From positions 4,638,501 to 4,702,500 of the forward strand of contig NZ_FXBL01000004.1 of the NCBI RefSeq assembly GCF_900177325.1: a DNA stretch of 64,000 bases, read 5' to 3'. Positions 62,008 through 64,000 of this stretch are shown piece by piece. Both the position numbers and the translations under genes were made by a program. How positions within the stretch are numbered: position 1 is the first letter of the stretch; the number at the start of each line of letters is the position of its first letter. The notes under the pieces were generated by a model that saw only the letters and a program-made list of their open reading frames with translations, made no database searches and was not told the origin of the DNA. This DNA comes from Mesorhizobium australicum (GTDB lineage: Bacteria > Pseudomonadota > Alphaproteobacteria > Rhizobiales > Rhizobiaceae).

Positions 62008-62720
62008 GGCCTCCCGGATTCTTCTTCGCCAATCTGAGATCGGCGTTCCACTGCATCACTCTCGTTCTGGTTGTTTTGGGCGCTGGCTGCGACGCCGCAT
62101 TCAGCGAGCGCGCCATCCAGCTGAAATGGGAGATGCTGATCCCGCCGACAGAACCACTGACAAATTTCGTCGAAGACCTTCCTTTGGAGCAGCAGAAAGC
62201 GCTGAGAGATTTCAATTACTTGCAAGGTTACCTGTCGTTCGGAGGTGCCGAGCAGCTGGCCGATCAGATCGACGAAGCCAAAAAGAAGGTCGACGCCAAC
62301 AGGGAGAAATTTGCAAAGCAAGGCGTCGACATTGACGCGCTCTACCAACGATACCTGGACTGGGTTGCAGAGATCGAGAAGCGTGGAACCCTCACCGAGA
62401 AAAAGTTCGAAGGCGAGCAGGTCGCCATCGCCGGCTACCTGCTGCCCCTGGATTTTGATCCGGATGGCGCGACCGAGTTCCTGCTCGTTCCCTATTTCGG
62501 TGCTTGCATACACGAACCGCCGCCGCCGCCGAACCAGGTGATCTATGTAAAATCATCCGCTCCATTCGCGCCTACGAGTCTGTTTCAGGGCGTGCTGATA
62601 ACGGGCACGATGCGAGTGCAGTCTGAAAAGAAGGACCTGTCCTTCGTGGACGGTTCCAGCGAAATTGCTTTGGGTTACGTCCTGGAAAACGGAACCATCG
62701 AGCCTTATCCAAACGAGTAA
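62004..62720 (+). CDS. DUF3299 exported protein
   Basis: 238 residues with an N-terminal export signal (hydrophobic ITLVLVVLGAGC; the Cys could be lipidated but the box is not canonical). The mature part carries the DUF3299 pattern: GYLLPLDFD, a ligand-like CIHEPPPPPNQ, and ALGYVLENG near the end. A long helical segment (about 60-125) precedes it. Last gene of the Zrg-like operon; likely a periplasmic partner in metal handling. Confidence 0.82.
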   Translation: MRPPGFFFANLRSAFHCITLVLVVLGAGCDAAFSERAIQLKWEMLIPPTEPLTNFVEDLPLEQQKALRDFNYLQGYLSFGGAEQLADQIDEAKKKVDANREKFAKQGVDIDALYQRYLDWVAEIEKRGTLTEKKFEGEQVAIAGYLLPLDFDPDGATEFLLVPYFGACIHEPPPPPNQVIYVKSSAPFAPTSLFQGVLITGTMRVQSEKKDLSFVDGSSEIALGYVLENGTIEPYPNE

Positions 62721-63045
62721 GGTCGGCCGAAAGGCCTGCGCCATCGAAAGCGGCAGCGCCGGCTGCCGGCGCATGCTTCGCGCCATTACTTGGTCACCCA
62801 CCAGCGTATCCGCGGCGTGATCTGCCAGCAGATCGCGCCCGACTAGAGCCAGATCCCCGCCTTGTCGAACTTGTTCCCGCGCGGCCGTGTCGAGGAGGAA
62901 GTCCGGTGGCGGGGCTCTGCTTCGGATGAGATGTCGTCAAGCAATTCGACGCGAAAGGCGGTGACGCGCAGGACCTTCGCGGACTATCTCGCCGGTCATT
63001 CGTCCCGCACGATCGCCATGACTAAAGTATCCGAGGTGCGGCGTC
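62721..63045. other. Degenerate sequence between the Zrg-like operon and mobile DNA
   Basis: No intact gene is visible. Short open frames (for example 62862-63068) have no ribosome site or family motif. The end runs into a serine-recombinase remnant, so the stretch may include further decayed recombinase sequence. Confidence 0.5.
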
Positions 63046-63156
63046 GGCGTCGGTATCCTGAACAATGAGCTCTATATCGGCAAACTGGTCGGGAACCGGC
63101 TGCGTTGCCTTAAGGATCCAGACACGGGCAAGCGCATCTCGCGTCTCAACAGGGAC
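63046..63156 (+). pseudogene. Fragment of a large serine recombinase
   Basis: One frame reads GVGILNNELYIGKLVGNR followed by CLKDPDTGKRISRLN, the conserved core of the Recombinase domain (after the resolvase domain) of large serine recombinases. No start and no resolvase domain are found upstream, and the match ends just before the IS66 transposase. It is a remnant, most likely truncated by the insertion. Confidence 0.75.
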
Positions 63157-63208
63157 CTGTTGCGATCGAGCTCGTGCCTCAAAGGCAACTTCTCAGTAAC
63201 CGCTGTTC

Positions 63209-64000
63209 TCAGGCCACGGCCTTGAGTGGCGCGGGGGCATAGGCCCAGGGCAGCAGGTCGTCGAGCTGGCTTTGCGGATGGCCTGCAACGATGAGGGTGA
63301 TGACGTCGGCGAGGTAGGCGTACGGGTCGACACTGTTGAGTTTCGCGGTTTCTACGAGCGAGGCGATGGTCGCCCAGTGCTCGCCACCGCCGTCGGAACC
63401 GGCGAAGAGCGCATTCTTCCGATTGAGGGCGATTGGCCTGATCGAGCGTTCGACGACGTTGGAGTCGATCTCGACGCGGCCGTCGTCGAGGAAGCGACCA
63501 AGTCCGGCCCAGCGCGAGAGCGGGTAGCGGATTGCTTCGGCGAGCTTGCTCTTCTGGCTGATCAGGGCGAGCTTCTCGCGCAGCCATGGCTGGAGGGTAT
63601 CGATGACGGGGCGGCTTCTTTCCTGGCGGGCGGTGCGCCGCTCTTCGGGCGAGCGTCCCCGTATCTCGCTCTCGATCTTGTAGAGTTCGGCGATGCGCTG
63701 GAGCGCCTCCGTGGCGATCGGCGCAGGTCCGGACTGGGCCAGTTCGTAGAAGCGTCGACGGACATGCGCCCAGCAGAACGCCAGGCTCACGGCATTGCGC
63801 TCGGCCAACGCCCGGTATCCGGCGTAGCCGTCGACTTGCAGGATTCCGACGAAGCCCTGAAGGTGCCGCAGTGGCTGTTCGGCCTTGCGGTCGGGCGCAT
63901 AGAGATAGGCGACGCCAGGTGGAGCGATCCCGCCCCAGGGGCGATCGTCGCGGGCGTAAGCGAACAGCTGGCCCGTCTTGGTTCGGCCGCGCCCGGGATC
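63209..64000 (-). mobile_element. tnpC: IS66-family transposase (TnpC), 5' part beyond the window
   Basis: The C-terminal ~263 residues of an IS66 transposase. Reading from the window edge: RPWGGIAPPG, VDGYAGYRALAE (catalytic Asp), AFCWAHVRRRFYELA, YPLSRWAGLGRFLDDGRVEIDSN and NVVERSIRPIALNRKNALFAGSDGGGEHWA (catalytic Glu in VERSIRP). It ends PLKAVA. The element's end is probably near 63190-63200, directly next to the recombinase remnant. Confidence 0.9.

Noticed and set aside
1..64000. CRISPR arrays, tRNA or rRNA genes
   Set aside because: No regularly spaced direct repeats and no cloverleaf- or rRNA-like conserved segments were seen by eye in either strand.

Overview
The window is high-GC DNA of alphaproteobacterial character, probably Hyphomicrobiales. 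The signs are dense operons with ATGA overlaps, many acyl-CoA enzymes, Liv-type ABC and TRAP transporters, GTG starts and an IS66 transposase. No rRNA, tRNA or CRISPR array was seen. Coordinates and translations were read by eye. Family names rest on motif recognition, not on database searches.

Region 1 (1-43.3 kb) is a large CoA-thioester catabolic island. It holds two acyl-CoA ligases, four acyl-CoA dehydrogenases, six short-chain dehydrogenases (SDRs) apart from BadH, three MaoC-type proteins, a thiolase with an unusual HMG-CoA-synthase-like/OB-fold partner, and a CitE-like lyase. It also holds BadH- and BadI-like ring-cleavage enzymes, a BKACE-type cleavage enzyme, two kinds of CoA-transferase, a complete Liv ABC transporter, and MarR and TetR regulators. 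Its centre is two paralogous heterodimers of the benzoyl-CoA reductase / 2-hydroxyacyl-CoA dehydratase family (20.7-23.2 kb and 35.3-37.8 kb). They share one ATPase activator gene (34.3-35.2 kb), which sits beside a small two-helix membrane protein. No oxygenase gene and no ferredoxin gene are visible in these 43 kb. The simplest reading is oxygen-independent breakdown of an aromatic or alicyclic acid: uptake, CoA activation, ATP-driven reduction, hydration and oxidation, hydrolytic ring opening, then beta-oxidation. The substrate cannot be read from the sequence.

Region 2 (43.3-59.4 kb) looks like an organic-acid or sugar-acid catabolic locus. It has a Tat-exported flavoprotein, an aldehyde dehydrogenase, an IlvD/Edd-type dehydratase, an SDR, an iron alcohol dehydrogenase, a D-2-hydroxyacid dehydrogenase, an exported bicupin, a TRAP transporter, a DUF1330 protein and an IclR regulator. 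A palindrome TGGACA-N3-TGTCCA recurs in front of its transcription units and is a good candidate IclR operator. One such promoter lies in a duplicated ~115 bp segment.

Region 3 (59.4-62.7 kb) is a compact four-gene operon (DUF2796 protein, ABC ATPase, FtsX-type permease, DUF3299 protein) with the composition of the zinc-linked Zrg systems. The window ends in mobile-element debris: a serine-recombinase fragment next to an IS66 transposase that runs off the edge.
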